Source: Lachnospiraceae bacterium (GTDB taxonomy: Bacteria; Bacillota; Clostridia; Lachnospirales; Lachnospiraceae). Taken from it: 64,000 nucleotides of DNA. Within the stretch, counting starts at the first letter, position 1. Each line of letters starts with the position of its first letter. The stretch covers positions 124,001 to 188,000 of the forward strand of contig VSNG01000001.1 in NCBI GenBank assembly GCA_009774175.1. The letters are read 5' to 3'. Of the stretch, positions 17,145 through 24,588 are shown in pieces. The notes below the pieces were generated by a model. The model had not been told where the DNA came from and ran no database searches. It worked only from the letters and a program-made list of their open reading frames with translations. The position numbers and the translations under genes were made by a program.

Positions 17145-18159
17145 CAAATCGAGCTGCGCTCGATTACGAGGACTGCTTTCAGCAGCCTCGGCGAAAAAAC
17201 GAATAAGCAGATGCTGTGCTTTTCTTGCGGCGGCTCTCATGCTTACGGGCTGCGGAGGCACAAAATATGATATGCCTTACGAGGAGCAGGGAAGCGTCAG
17301 CAGCTACCAGCTTTTTAATATCGCGAACAGGGAAACCATAGAGCCCTTTGCGAAGGATTTGTGTGTGGCGGCAAAAGACGTGACGGCAGGCGGCCCGGAT
17401 TTGCAGCAGGTGGGTGCGGCGGCGCTCTTTGATACGAAGGATCTGGAGACGCTGTATGCGAAAAACGCGAACAATCAAATGAATCCCGCCAGCCTGACGA
17501 AGGTTATGACGGCGCTGGTGGCGCTGAAACACGGCTCGCCGGACGATATTTATACGGCTTCCGAGAATGTGCTTGTGAAGGAGTCGGGCGCGGTGCTTTG
17601 CGGCATAAAGCCGGGAGATAAGATGACCATGGATCAGGCGGTGCACGCTCTTTTGATTGCCTCCGGTAACGACGTTGCCATTCTGATTGCGGAGGGCGTT
17701 GCGGGATCCGTGGAAGAATTTGTGGCGCTTATGAATCAGGAAGCGCAGGAAATCGGCGCAACAAACTGTCATTTTATGAATCCAAACGGTCTGACCGAAG
17801 AGGGACATTATGTGACAGCTTATGATCTTTATCTGATTTTTCAGGAGGCGCTCAAATACGAGCTGTTTAATCAGATCATACAGATGAATTCCTACAGCAC
17901 GGTCTATACTGCGTCGAACGGCTCGGAGAAGACCCTGGAAGTGGAAAACTCCAATCTTTTTCTGCGGGGCACATATACGGCTCCTGCAAATGTAACCGTG
18001 GTAGGCGGAAAAACCGGTACAACCAACGCGGCGGGACACTGCCTGATCCTGTTGTCCAGAAGCAGCAGCGGCACGCCTTATATTTCCGTTATTCTGAAAG
18101 ATGAGTCCAGAGAGGGACTGTACACGGATATGGGAAAACTGCTGTCCGTGATCAAATAA
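17128..18159 (+). CDS. D-alanyl-D-alanine carboxypeptidase-type lipoprotein (S11 family)
   Basis: About 343 residues if started at GTG 17128; TTG codons at 17104 and 17119 are alternatives, and GAGGAG lies at 17109-17114. Lipoprotein signal: RISRCCAFLAAALMLTGC with lipobox LTGC. Penicillin-binding serine motifs: SxxK as ASLTKV (Ser122, Lys125), SGN (Ser179) and KTG in GGKTGTTNAAGH (Lys295). It should trim the terminal D-Ala from stem peptides outside the cell. It is short and lacks the C-terminal beta domain of PBP5. Oddly, the codons before the hydrophobic core coincide with the repeat element at 17147-17190. Confidence 0.88.
   Translation: MKCTNNKSSCARLRGLLSAASAKKRISRCCAFLAAALMLTGCGGTKYDMPYEEQGSVSSYQLFNIANRETIEPFAKDLCVAAKDVTAGGPDLQQVGAAALFDTKDLETLYAKNANNQMNPASLTKVMTALVALKHGSPDDIYTASENVLVKESGAVLCGIKPGDKMTMDQAVHALLIASGNDVAILIAEGVAGSVEEFVALMNQEAQEIGATNCHFMNPNGLTEEGHYVTAYDLYLIFQEALKYELFNQIIQMNSYSTVYTASNGSEKTLEVENSNLFLRGTYTAPANVTVVGGKTGTTNAAGHCLILLSRSSSGTPYISVILKDESREGLYTDMGKLLSVIK
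17147..17190. repeat. 44-base two-hairpin element inside the carboxypeptidase 5' coding region
   Basis: Hairpin 1 is AATCGAGC-TGC-GCTCGATT (17147-17165). Hairpin 2 has outer stem CGAG/CTCG (17167-17170, 17187-17190) and inner stem CTGCT-TTC-AGCAG (17173-17185). Compared with 15574-15617, three base pairs of the first stem and one of the second differ on both sides, so pairing is kept. If translation starts upstream at 17128 or earlier, the element is read in frame. Confidence 0.75.
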
Positions 18160-18164
18160 GGTAG

Positions 18165-18193
18165 TTGTTTTTTCAGGGGAATTCCTGTATAAT
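18165..18193 (+). promoter_or_regulatory. Sigma-A-type promoter before the P-loop protein gene
   Basis: TTGTTT at 18165-18170 and TATAAT at 18188-18193 with a 17-base spacer, about 45 bases before the ATG at 18238. It lies just after the carboxypeptidase stop and marks a new transcription unit. Confidence 0.65.
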
Positions 18194-18237
18194 TGGAGAC
18201 AGGGAAGTTTAATATTTTACAGTAGGAGGGTATCGAC

Positions 18238-18657
18238 ATGGTTCAGTTTATTGTAGGCAGGGAAGGAAAAGGTAAGACCAAGCATTTACTGGATAAAGTA
18301 AACACAGAGATCAAGGATGTGCAGGGGAATGTCGTGTATCTGGACAAGAGCACGAAGCATATGTTCGAGCTGAATAATAAGATCAGATTGATTGACGTGT
18401 CGGATTATCTGGTGACAGACAGCGATGAGTTCATCGGTTTTGTCTGCGGCATCATTTCTCAGGACCATGATTTACAGCAGATGTACTTTGACAGTTTCTT
18501 AAAAATTGCATGTATGGAAGCTGATGAGCTGGAGAAGGTTGTCACAAAGATTGAGAAGATCAGCGAGAAGTTCCATGTGGATTTCGTAATCAGCGTATCG
18601 CGTGATGAGAGTGAACTTCCCGAAAGCATGCGTAAAAATGTTATTGTATCCCTCTGA
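18238..18657 (+). CDS. Small P-loop protein of unknown function
   Basis: 139 residues with an excellent AGGAGGG site. A Walker A-like loop, GREGKGKTKH, begins at residue 7, but no clear Walker B or sensor motif follows, so this is an NTP-binding candidate and not an assigned enzyme. The rest is helical and acidic, with no membrane segment. It has its own promoter and is followed by a hairpin terminator, so it is probably transcribed alone. I do not recognise a characterised family; similar small proteins occur beside the min/HlyD region in related genomes, but that is memory and not checked. Confidence 0.8.
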   Translation: MVQFIVGREGKGKTKHLLDKVNTEIKDVQGNVVYLDKSTKHMFELNNKIRLIDVSDYLVTDSDEFIGFVCGIISQDHDLQQMYFDSFLKIACMEADELEKVVTKIEKISEKFHVDFVISVSRDESELPESMRKNVIVSL

Positions 18658-18687
18658 TATGTACATAACCAATATAAACAGCGCCAT

Positions 18688-18720
18688 AAAACCTCGGAGG
18701 TTTCTTCCGGGGTTTTCTTT
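18688..18720 (+). terminator. Intrinsic terminator after the P-loop gene
   Basis: Eleven-pair stem AAAACCTCGGA (18688-18698) with TCCGGGGTTTT (18706-18716), one G-U pair, seven-base loop, followed by CTTT. The stem's own 3' T run serves as most of the tract. Confidence 0.7.
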
Positions 18721-18758
18721 GCGCAGGCTTTGCACAAGGAAAAAGAGGAGTATCTTCA

Positions 18759-20156
18759 TTGGCGGATAATCGAAATAAGATAACTAAATACAGAAAACCC
18801 ATTAATCTGAATATCGGCATGATGGTTTTTGCGGTGATTCTCGTTTATGTGGTGATCTGCGTGATCATGTATTTTCGGACGGATCATATTGTCCGCTACA
18901 GCGTGCAGGAAGGATCACTGACTTCTAACAGTATTTATAAGGGAATTGCCCTTCGGACAGAACAGGTGGTGACGGGGCAGGACGCCGGCTATGTCAATTA
19001 TTTTGCCAGAGAAGGGGAACGCACGGCAGTCGGCGACCTTGTCTATACCGTAGATGAAACCGGAAGGCTTTCTGATTACATCAATGCGGGGTCGAATGGG
19101 GAGAACTCTCTTTCTGACAGCGACCTTGCCGAGCTCAGAACGGATATTACTGCCTTCATGCACGGTTTTGACCAGAGATATTTTGACGAGGTGTATAATT
19201 TCCGGCATAACATGGAGAGTACGGCCATCAAGCTGGCCAATTATAATATTCTGGAAAACGCGGACGCTTTAAACGACGCATCGGGTACGGTGATTATCAA
19301 TTACCGTTACGCAGCCAACAGCGGCATCGTGCTGTACTCCACGGACGGTTATGAAAACCTGAAACTGGAGGATATGACGGCGGAGCTCTTTGACGAGGAG
19401 ACCTACGAGCGGAACTATCTTGTTAATAACGGACTGGTGGCCGCCGGTGATCCGGTTTACAAGCTTTCCACGGATGAAGACTGGTCCGTGGTCATCCAGG
19501 TGGAAAAGGAACTGGCTGACAGGCTTGTAAATGAGGAAAAGTATGTGGAGGTACGCTTCTTAAAAAACCAGTATACGGCCTGGGGACAGGCGGCCGCGTA
19601 TACAAACGAGGCCGGAGATACCTTTGTTTCCCTGACGTTTACCAACTCCATGATTACCTTCTGTACCGATCGGTTTCTGGATATAGAGCTTTTGCTGGAT
19701 GAGGAGACGGGGCTTAAAATTCCCAATTCCGCCATTGTACAAAAGGAGTTTTTCATTGTACCGAAGGCTTATGTGACAAAGGGCGGCAGCAACGGAAACG
19801 ACGGCGTGCTTTTGGAGACATATAATGAGGAAGGGGAGGCAACGACCCAGTTTGTGGAGACGGAGATCTACGAGGAAACGGAGACGGAATATTATCTGGA
19901 CGATTCCACGCTCCGCTCTGGAAATTATATTGTCATGCCGGAGACAGGGGAAAAATTTGCGGTCAGCAGAACGGGAACCTTACAGGGCGTATACAATATC
20001 AATAAGGGGTACGCAGATTTTAAGCAGATCAGCATCCTGTATGACAATGACGAATATTCCGTAGTGAAGTCTAACACGAATTACGGTTTGAATGTATACG
20101 ATTATATTGTACTGAACGCCGATATGGTGAAGGATAACGAATTTATTTATGAGTAA
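18759..20156 (+). CDS. HlyD-like membrane fusion protein
   Basis: 465 residues from TTG 18759, with GAGGAG eight bases upstream. A single N-terminal membrane segment (about residues 20-42) is followed by a region resembling the barrel-sandwich domain of HlyD/MFP adaptors (SIYKGIALRTEQVVTGQDAG and GERTAVGDLVYTVDE). The later part has beta-rich segments and an ENDING acidic stretch, EIYEETETEYYLD. No ABC transporter or outer channel gene is adjacent, so an export role is not supported by context. Its place beside yggS and sepF instead suggests an envelope or division-associated function, which is inference. Confidence 0.75.
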   Translation: MADNRNKITKYRKPINLNIGMMVFAVILVYVVICVIMYFRTDHIVRYSVQEGSLTSNSIYKGIALRTEQVVTGQDAGYVNYFAREGERTAVGDLVYTVDETGRLSDYINAGSNGENSLSDSDLAELRTDITAFMHGFDQRYFDEVYNFRHNMESTAIKLANYNILENADALNDASGTVIINYRYAANSGIVLYSTDGYENLKLEDMTAELFDEETYERNYLVNNGLVAAGDPVYKLSTDEDWSVVIQVEKELADRLVNEEKYVEVRFLKNQYTAWGQAAAYTNEAGDTFVSLTFTNSMITFCTDRFLDIELLLDEETGLKIPNSAIVQKEFFIVPKAYVTKGGSNGNDGVLLETYNEEGEATTQFVETEIYEETETEYYLDDSTLRSGNYIVMPETGEKFAVSRTGTLQGVYNINKGYADFKQISILYDNDEYSVVKSNTNYGLNVYDYIVLNADMVKDNEFIYE

Positions 20157-20230
20157 CCGGCCGCGCGCCGGCATGCAGTCAGTCAGCCAAACGGCGGCGT
20201 AATCTTTCGGAATAAGGGGAGATTGATACG

Positions 20231-20929
20231 ATGGGGATTAGAGAGAATCTTGATACGGTGAAACGGCGGATGGAAGAGGCCTGCAAATCCTGCCAAAGAG
20301 AGACGTCGGAGGTCAAACTGATTGCCGTAAGCAAGACAAAACCGCTTGCGGATCTGGAGGAAGCCTATACTTACGGCTGCCGTGATTTTGGAGAGAATAA
20401 AGTACAGGAGCTGGTGGATAAATATGAAGCGCTGCCGAAAGATATCCGCTGGCATATGATCGGACACTTACAGCGTAACAAGGTGAAATATATTGTGGAT
20501 AAGGTTTTCCTGATCCACAGTGTGGACTCTCTCAGGCTTGCGCAGGAGATCGAAAAGGAGGCGGCCAAAAAGAACGTAACAGTCAATATCTTGGTGGAAG
20601 TGAATGTGGCCGGGGAGGAAAGTAAATTTGGATCGACCGTGGAAGAGGCATGTATTTTGGTATCTGGAATTGCAAGATTACCCCATATTCGGGTGAAAGG
20701 GCTTATGACAATAGCGCCATATGTAACGGATGCGGAAGAAAACAGACGGTATTTTGCAAAATTAAAGCAAATTTATGTTGACATAATACATAAAAACATT
20801 GATAATGTTTTTATGGAGGAGCTTTCTATGGGAATGACCGGAGACTATGAAGTCGCGATAACAGAGGGTGCGACCTGTGTCAGAGTCGGTACGGGCATAT
20901 TTGGAGAGAGAAAATACACGGTGATTTAG
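20231..20929 (+). CDS. YggS/YlmE family PLP homeostasis protein
   Basis: 232 residues. A fold-type III PLP-binding TIM barrel without known catalysis; the PLP lysine is in LIAVSKTKPL, and DFGENKVQELVDK, WHMIGHLQRNK and LSMGMTGDYEVAI are family signatures. It buffers free pyridoxal phosphate. GGGGAG lies before the ATG. Position immediately before sepF is the Firmicute ylmE-sepF arrangement. Confidence 0.95.
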   Translation: MGIRENLDTVKRRMEEACKSCQRETSEVKLIAVSKTKPLADLEEAYTYGCRDFGENKVQELVDKYEALPKDIRWHMIGHLQRNKVKYIVDKVFLIHSVDSLRLAQEIEKEAAKKNVTVNILVEVNVAGEESKFGSTVEEACILVSGIARLPHIRVKGLMTIAPYVTDAEENRRYFAKLKQIYVDIIHKNIDNVFMEELSMGMTGDYEVAITEGATCVRVGTGIFGERKYTVI

Positions 20930-20937
20930 TATACATA

Positions 20938-21012
20938 AGATTCGTATAAGCAGAGCCAGGAAAGCAGCACAGACAGAACGGGTAAATGCATAGTATTTCG
21001 AATCTGCTTATA
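20938..21012 (+). promoter_or_regulatory. Mutually exclusive inverted repeats upstream of sepF
   Basis: AGATTCG (20938-20944) is complementary to CGAATCT (20999-21005), and the directly following TATAAGCAGA (20945-20954) is complementary to TCTGCTTATA (21003-21012). The two right-hand arms overlap by three bases, so both stems cannot fully form at once. The sequence lies in the 123-base gap between yggS and sepF. Function unknown. Confidence 0.45.
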
Positions 21013-21052
21013 TGATGCAGTGATATAAACAGCGTGGATGGAGGATTTTACA

Positions 21053-21547
21053 ATGGGTGTTATGGACAAGTTTATCAGTGCCATGAAATTGAGCGAGGAA
21101 GAGGACGACGGTTATTACGATGATGATTTTTATGATGATGAGCCGGAGCCGGCGCGCAAGCCTGTTTCCATGAAGGATTCAGATGCAGGGGAAGAAGAAA
21201 AGGTTCGGAAGCTGACGCCGAAGGTGACGCCTCTTCGACAGACGAAAAAGATGGGCTCCGGTATGGAGGTCTGTGTGATTAAACCGACTACGGTGGAGGA
21301 TGCAAGGGAGATCACGGAAACACTTTTGGCAAACAGAACGGTGGTTTTGAATCTGGAAGGTCTAGATGTGGATATCGCACAGCGGATAATTGATTTTACA
21401 TCCGGTTCCTGTTTTGCGATGTCGGGAAATTTGCAAAAGATATCCCATTACATATTTATCATCACGCCGGCAAGCGTAGATATATCCGGCGATTTTCAGG
21501 ACATCCTGTCAGGCTCCTTCGATGTGCCGATAGACAACGGATTTTAA
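21053..21547 (+). CDS. sepF: Cell division protein SepF
   Basis: 164 residues from ATG 21053, eight bases after GGAGG; an in-frame ATG at 21038 is less likely because it would place the site inside the gene. The N-terminus MGVMDKFISAMKL is the amphipathic membrane-binding helix. An acidic, variable linker is followed by the SepF core (VCVIKPTTVEDAREITETLL, VVLNLEGLDVDIAQRIIDF). SepF anchors FtsZ at the septum. A strong terminator follows. Confidence 0.96.
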   Translation: MGVMDKFISAMKLSEEEDDGYYDDDFYDDEPEPARKPVSMKDSDAGEEEKVRKLTPKVTPLRQTKKMGSGMEVCVIKPTTVEDAREITETLLANRTVVLNLEGLDVDIAQRIIDFTSGSCFAMSGNLQKISHYIFIITPASVDISGDFQDILSGSFDVPIDNGF

Positions 21548-21550
21548 ATC

Positions 21551-21580
21551 GAGCAGGGGTTTTCCCCTGCTTCTTTTTTT
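21551..21580 (+). terminator. Intrinsic terminator after sepF
   Basis: GCAGGGG (21553-21559), loop TTTT, CCCCTGC (21564-21570), then TTC and a run of seven T. Separates sepF from aroB. Confidence 0.9.
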
Positions 21581-21616
21581 GAAAATAAGAGTAACTTTAA
21601 CACGGGAGAAGAGACA

Positions 21617-22726
21617 ATGGCAAATCGAATGACTGTTAATTATGAGAAAAAACCCTGCTATGATATTGTGTTTACAAGAGATTTCAGCCTTCTTACAGAT
21701 GAACTTTCAGCGTTCGGGGCAGACGGGCGCAGAGTGGCTGTCATCTGTGACAGCAATACGGAACGGCTTTTCGGAGAGGAAGTGAAGACGCTTCTTTCGG
21801 GCTGCTGCAAAAAAGTGATTCTGCATGCATTTCCCGCAGGGGAAGAGCACAAGACGCTTGATACGGTGAAGGATATTTATAAGCGGCTGATTGAGGAAAA
21901 GTTTGACAGAAACGATCTGCTTGTGGCGCTGGGCGGCGGTGTTGTCGGGGATGTTACCGGGTATGTGGCGGCCACATATCTGCGGGGAATTGATTTCATT
22001 CAGATTCCCACAACCCTGATTGCTCAGTCGGACAGCAGCATTGGCGGCAAAACAGGTGTGGATTTCGACGGTTACAAAAATATGGTGGGGGCTTTTTATA
22101 TGCCGAAGCTGGTTTATATGAACGTGGGAGCCTTAAAAGAGCTGGACGGCAGACAGTTTTATGCAGGATTTGCCGAGGTGATGAAGCATGGCCTGATTAA
22201 GGACGCGGCCTTTTACGAATGGCTTCTGGATCACATGTACGAAATTCATGACCGGGATTTGGACGTATGTGAGGAGATGGTGATGAGAAGCTGCAATGTG
22301 AAGAAACTTGTGGTGGAGAAGGATCCGAAGGAGCAGGGTGACAGGGCGCTTTTAAATTTTGGACATACTATCGGCCACGCCCTGGAAAAGGCCAGCAATT
22401 TTGAAATGCTGCATGGGGAGTGCATTGCCCTTGGAATGGTGGCGGCGGCCTATATTTCATGGAAACGCGAGAGTATTTCCATGGAAGAATATTATGAAGT
22501 GCGTGATATGTTCGTTCCCTTTCAGCTGCCAATCAGTATTGAGGGCATAGATCCGCAGGAAATTCTTGCGTTGACCAAGTCCGATAAGAAGATGGCTGCC
22601 GGACAGATCAAATTTGTGCTGCTAAAAAAGGTCGGAAAAGCATTTGTTGACAGAACCGTCAAAGATGAGGAAATATTGCAGGCGGTACAGGAAATTTGTT
22701 TCAGCGAAGAGGACTTTAAGGAATGA
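21617..22726 (+). CDS. aroB: 3-dehydroquinate synthase AroB
   Basis: 369 residues. It converts DAHP to 3-dehydroquinate, the second step of the shikimate pathway, using NAD and a divalent metal. Visible signatures are GGGVVGDVTGYVAATYLRG, the PTTLIAQSDSSIGGKTGVD segment, GFAEVMKHGLI with metal-binding Glu, and NFGHTIGHALEK with metal-binding His. GGGAG precedes the ATG. It is not near other aro genes here; it lies between a terminator and lspA, with which it overlaps by four bases. Confidence 0.97.
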   Translation: MANRMTVNYEKKPCYDIVFTRDFSLLTDELSAFGADGRRVAVICDSNTERLFGEEVKTLLSGCCKKVILHAFPAGEEHKTLDTVKDIYKRLIEEKFDRNDLLVALGGGVVGDVTGYVAATYLRGIDFIQIPTTLIAQSDSSIGGKTGVDFDGYKNMVGAFYMPKLVYMNVGALKELDGRQFYAGFAEVMKHGLIKDAAFYEWLLDHMYEIHDRDLDVCEEMVMRSCNVKKLVVEKDPKEQGDRALLNFGHTIGHALEKASNFEMLHGECIALGMVAAAYISWKRESISMEEYYEVRDMFVPFQLPISIEGIDPQEILALTKSDKKMAAGQIKFVLLKKVGKAFVDRTVKDEEILQAVQEICFSEEDFKE

Positions 22727-23250
22727 GCATAAAGAAAAAACTTTTTCTGCTGCTGGATCTTTTGGGTATCGTCGGGCTGATTGCTTTTGACCAGTATACC
22801 AAACAGTGGGCAATGATATATTTAAAGGATAAGCCCGCGTACAATCTGATTAACGGGATTCTGGAGCTTAATTATCTGGAAAATCAGGGGGCGGCTTTTG
22901 GCATGCTTCCCAATCAGAAGGTATTTTTTGTTTTTGTGGCAATCGTTATTTTATTTGCCGCCGGATATGTGCTGATCAAGCTGCCGGATCATAAAAAATA
23001 TACCATTCTGCATTCCCTGTTCAGCCTGATTGTGGCCGGTTCAATCGGCAATATGATAGACCGGGTGCGCTACGATTATGTGGTTGATTTTATATACTTT
23101 GTACGGATTAATTTCCCCATATTTAACGTGGCGGACATTTATGCTACGGTATCGGCGGTAATTTTGCTTTTTCTCCTTCTTTTCGTCTACAAGGAAAAGG
23201 ATTTGTATTTTATCAGCTTTAAACAGAAGCGTTATCGGGAGTACCATTGA
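22723..23250 (+). CDS. lspA: Prolipoprotein signal peptidase, copy 1
   Basis: 175 residues with four membrane segments. The catalytic aspartates are in GSIGNMIDRVRYDYVVDF and FNVADIYATVS; NYLENQGAAFGML is the conserved Asn-containing stretch. It cleaves the signal peptide of diacylglyceryl-modified prolipoproteins, for example the carboxypeptidase and beta-lactamase lipoproteins predicted in this window. ATGA overlap with aroB. This copy is in the usual ylm-lspA-rluD context; a second lspA is at 46768-47283. Confidence 0.95.
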   Translation: MSIKKKLFLLLDLLGIVGLIAFDQYTKQWAMIYLKDKPAYNLINGILELNYLENQGAAFGMLPNQKVFFVFVAIVILFAAGYVLIKLPDHKKYTILHSLFSLIVAGSIGNMIDRVRYDYVVDFIYFVRINFPIFNVADIYATVSAVILLFLLLFVYKEKDLYFISFKQKRYREYH

Positions 23251-23308
23251 GTGCCGTTTGAACCAAAGAGCCGCTGTAAGAGCTGTTTTCGCGGCTCTGG
23301 AGGAAAAT

Positions 23309-24214
23309 ATGGAACAGTTTAGTTATCAGATCGGGGCAGGGGAGGAGGAGCGGCTTGACAAGAGCCTGAGCAATGCGATTCCGGACCTGTCCCGTTCCTA
23401 TATTCAAAAGTGTATCAGAGAAGGACAGGCTCTTGTGAATGGAATTCCCTGCAAGGCAAATTACCGTCTGCGCGTGGATGATGAAGTATCCTTTCAGATC
23501 CCGGAGGCGGTGGAACCGGCCATTGAGGCGGAGAATATCCCGCTGTCCGTTCTTTATGAGGACGAGGACGTGCTGGTAGTGGATAAACCAAAGGGGATGG
23601 TGGTGCATCCGGCGCCGGGCCATTACAGCGGTACCCTTGTCAATGCTGTGCTTTATCACTGCAAGGGACAGCTTTCCGGGATAAACGGCGTGCTGCGGCC
23701 GGGAATTGTGCATCGGATTGACAGAGATACCACCGGATCGCTCATCATATGTAAGAACGATTTTGCACATCAGGCTGTGGCGGCCCAGCTCAAGGCCCAT
23801 TCCCTGAACAGGAGCTATCGCGCCATCGTACACGGCGTGATGGAAGCGGAAGAGGGTGTGGTTGACGCGCCTATCGGCAGGGATGAGCGGGACAGAAAGA
23901 AAATGGCGGTAAATGAAAAAAACGGCAAGGAGGCCGTTACCCATTACCGTGTGCTGCGGCGTTTTCGTGAATATACATATATTGAGTGCAGGCTGGAAAC
24001 GGGGCGGACGCACCAGATAAGGGTGCATATGACTTCCATCGGGCATCCCCTTCTTGGAGACGAGGTTTACGGGCAGAGAAAGAGCCCCTTTCATCTGGAG
24101 GGGCAGACGCTCCACGCGTATACGCTTGGTTTTGTGCATCCAAGGACACAGGAATATACGGAGGTGACAGCGCTCCTGCCTGCATATTTTGCGCACTTAC
24201 TTGAAATCCTGTAG
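23309..24214 (+). CDS. rluD: RluD-type pseudouridine synthase
   Basis: 301 residues from ATG 23309, after GGAGG; an upstream TTG at 23258 would add 17 unsupported residues. An S4 RNA-binding domain (about residues 12-75, RLDKSLSNAIPDLSRSYIQK) is followed by the RluA-family catalytic domain. The catalytic Asp is in HRIDRDTTGSL, and LETGRTHQIRVHM is the family motif. By context after lspA it is the YlyB/RluD type, modifying 23S rRNA; exact sites are inferred. Confidence 0.93.
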   Translation: MEQFSYQIGAGEEERLDKSLSNAIPDLSRSYIQKCIREGQALVNGIPCKANYRLRVDDEVSFQIPEAVEPAIEAENIPLSVLYEDEDVLVVDKPKGMVVHPAPGHYSGTLVNAVLYHCKGQLSGINGVLRPGIVHRIDRDTTGSLIICKNDFAHQAVAAQLKAHSLNRSYRAIVHGVMEAEEGVVDAPIGRDERDRKKMAVNEKNGKEAVTHYRVLRRFREYTYIECRLETGRTHQIRVHMTSIGHPLLGDEVYGQRKSPFHLEGQTLHAYTLGFVHPRTQEYTEVTALLPAYFAHLLEIL

Positions 24215-24588
24215 TTGTCATTGCAATTTATACCCTAAAAATGGCGTTCTGTGCCATAACCGTTATTTTTTATTTATGGTTTGCTATAGTAATGTCAGGA
24301 AATCCATAAATAATATTGATAACGGGAGTTGACAGGGCATGGAAAAGAAAGGAGAATATCTAGCAGGCAGGGGCTTATTACCTCTTTTTTCGGCTACCAG
24401 TTTTTATCAACAGGAATATTGTATAACCACAGGGTCGTCATTTTCGCGGCGTTTATCTCGCACCGTGGAAGTGGCGGCTCTTTTGCGCATATGGGAGTGG
24501 AATGGAGACCGCAGATGAGAAATGCGGCGCATGTCTCATCTGCTTATGCTTATTTATGCACAATGTAGAACAGAGGGAGGGACATAAA
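24215..24588 (+). promoter_or_regulatory. 374-base gene-free leader region of the giant surface protein
   Basis: No convincing gene here. A possible extended -10, TGCTATAGT, ends at 24290, but its -35 is poor. Small inverted repeat ATGGC/GCCAT at 24241-24257. The notable feature is a long hairpin at 24511-24543: arms GCAGATGAGA and TCTCATCTGC enclose an inner ATGC-GGC-GCAT stem. It lies 28 bases before the strong AGGGAGGG site of the next gene and lacks a T run. Short open frames at 24329-24568 and 24340-24516 have no family resemblance and I leave them out. I recognise no known riboswitch. Confidence 0.5.

Noticed and set aside
18759..20156. HlyD-like gene as part of an export operon
   Set aside because: No ABC transporter or permease gene lies next to it; neighbours are yggS, sepF and a terminator-isolated P-loop gene.
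24329..24568. 79-codon frame and a 58-codon frame in the surface protein leader
   Set aside because: Residues match nothing known, the larger runs into the leader hairpin, and neither has a convincing ribosome binding site with a conserved product.
24215..24588. Possible cyclic di-GMP or cobalamin riboswitch before the surface protein
   Set aside because: I could not find the conserved cores of either class; only a simple long hairpin is present.
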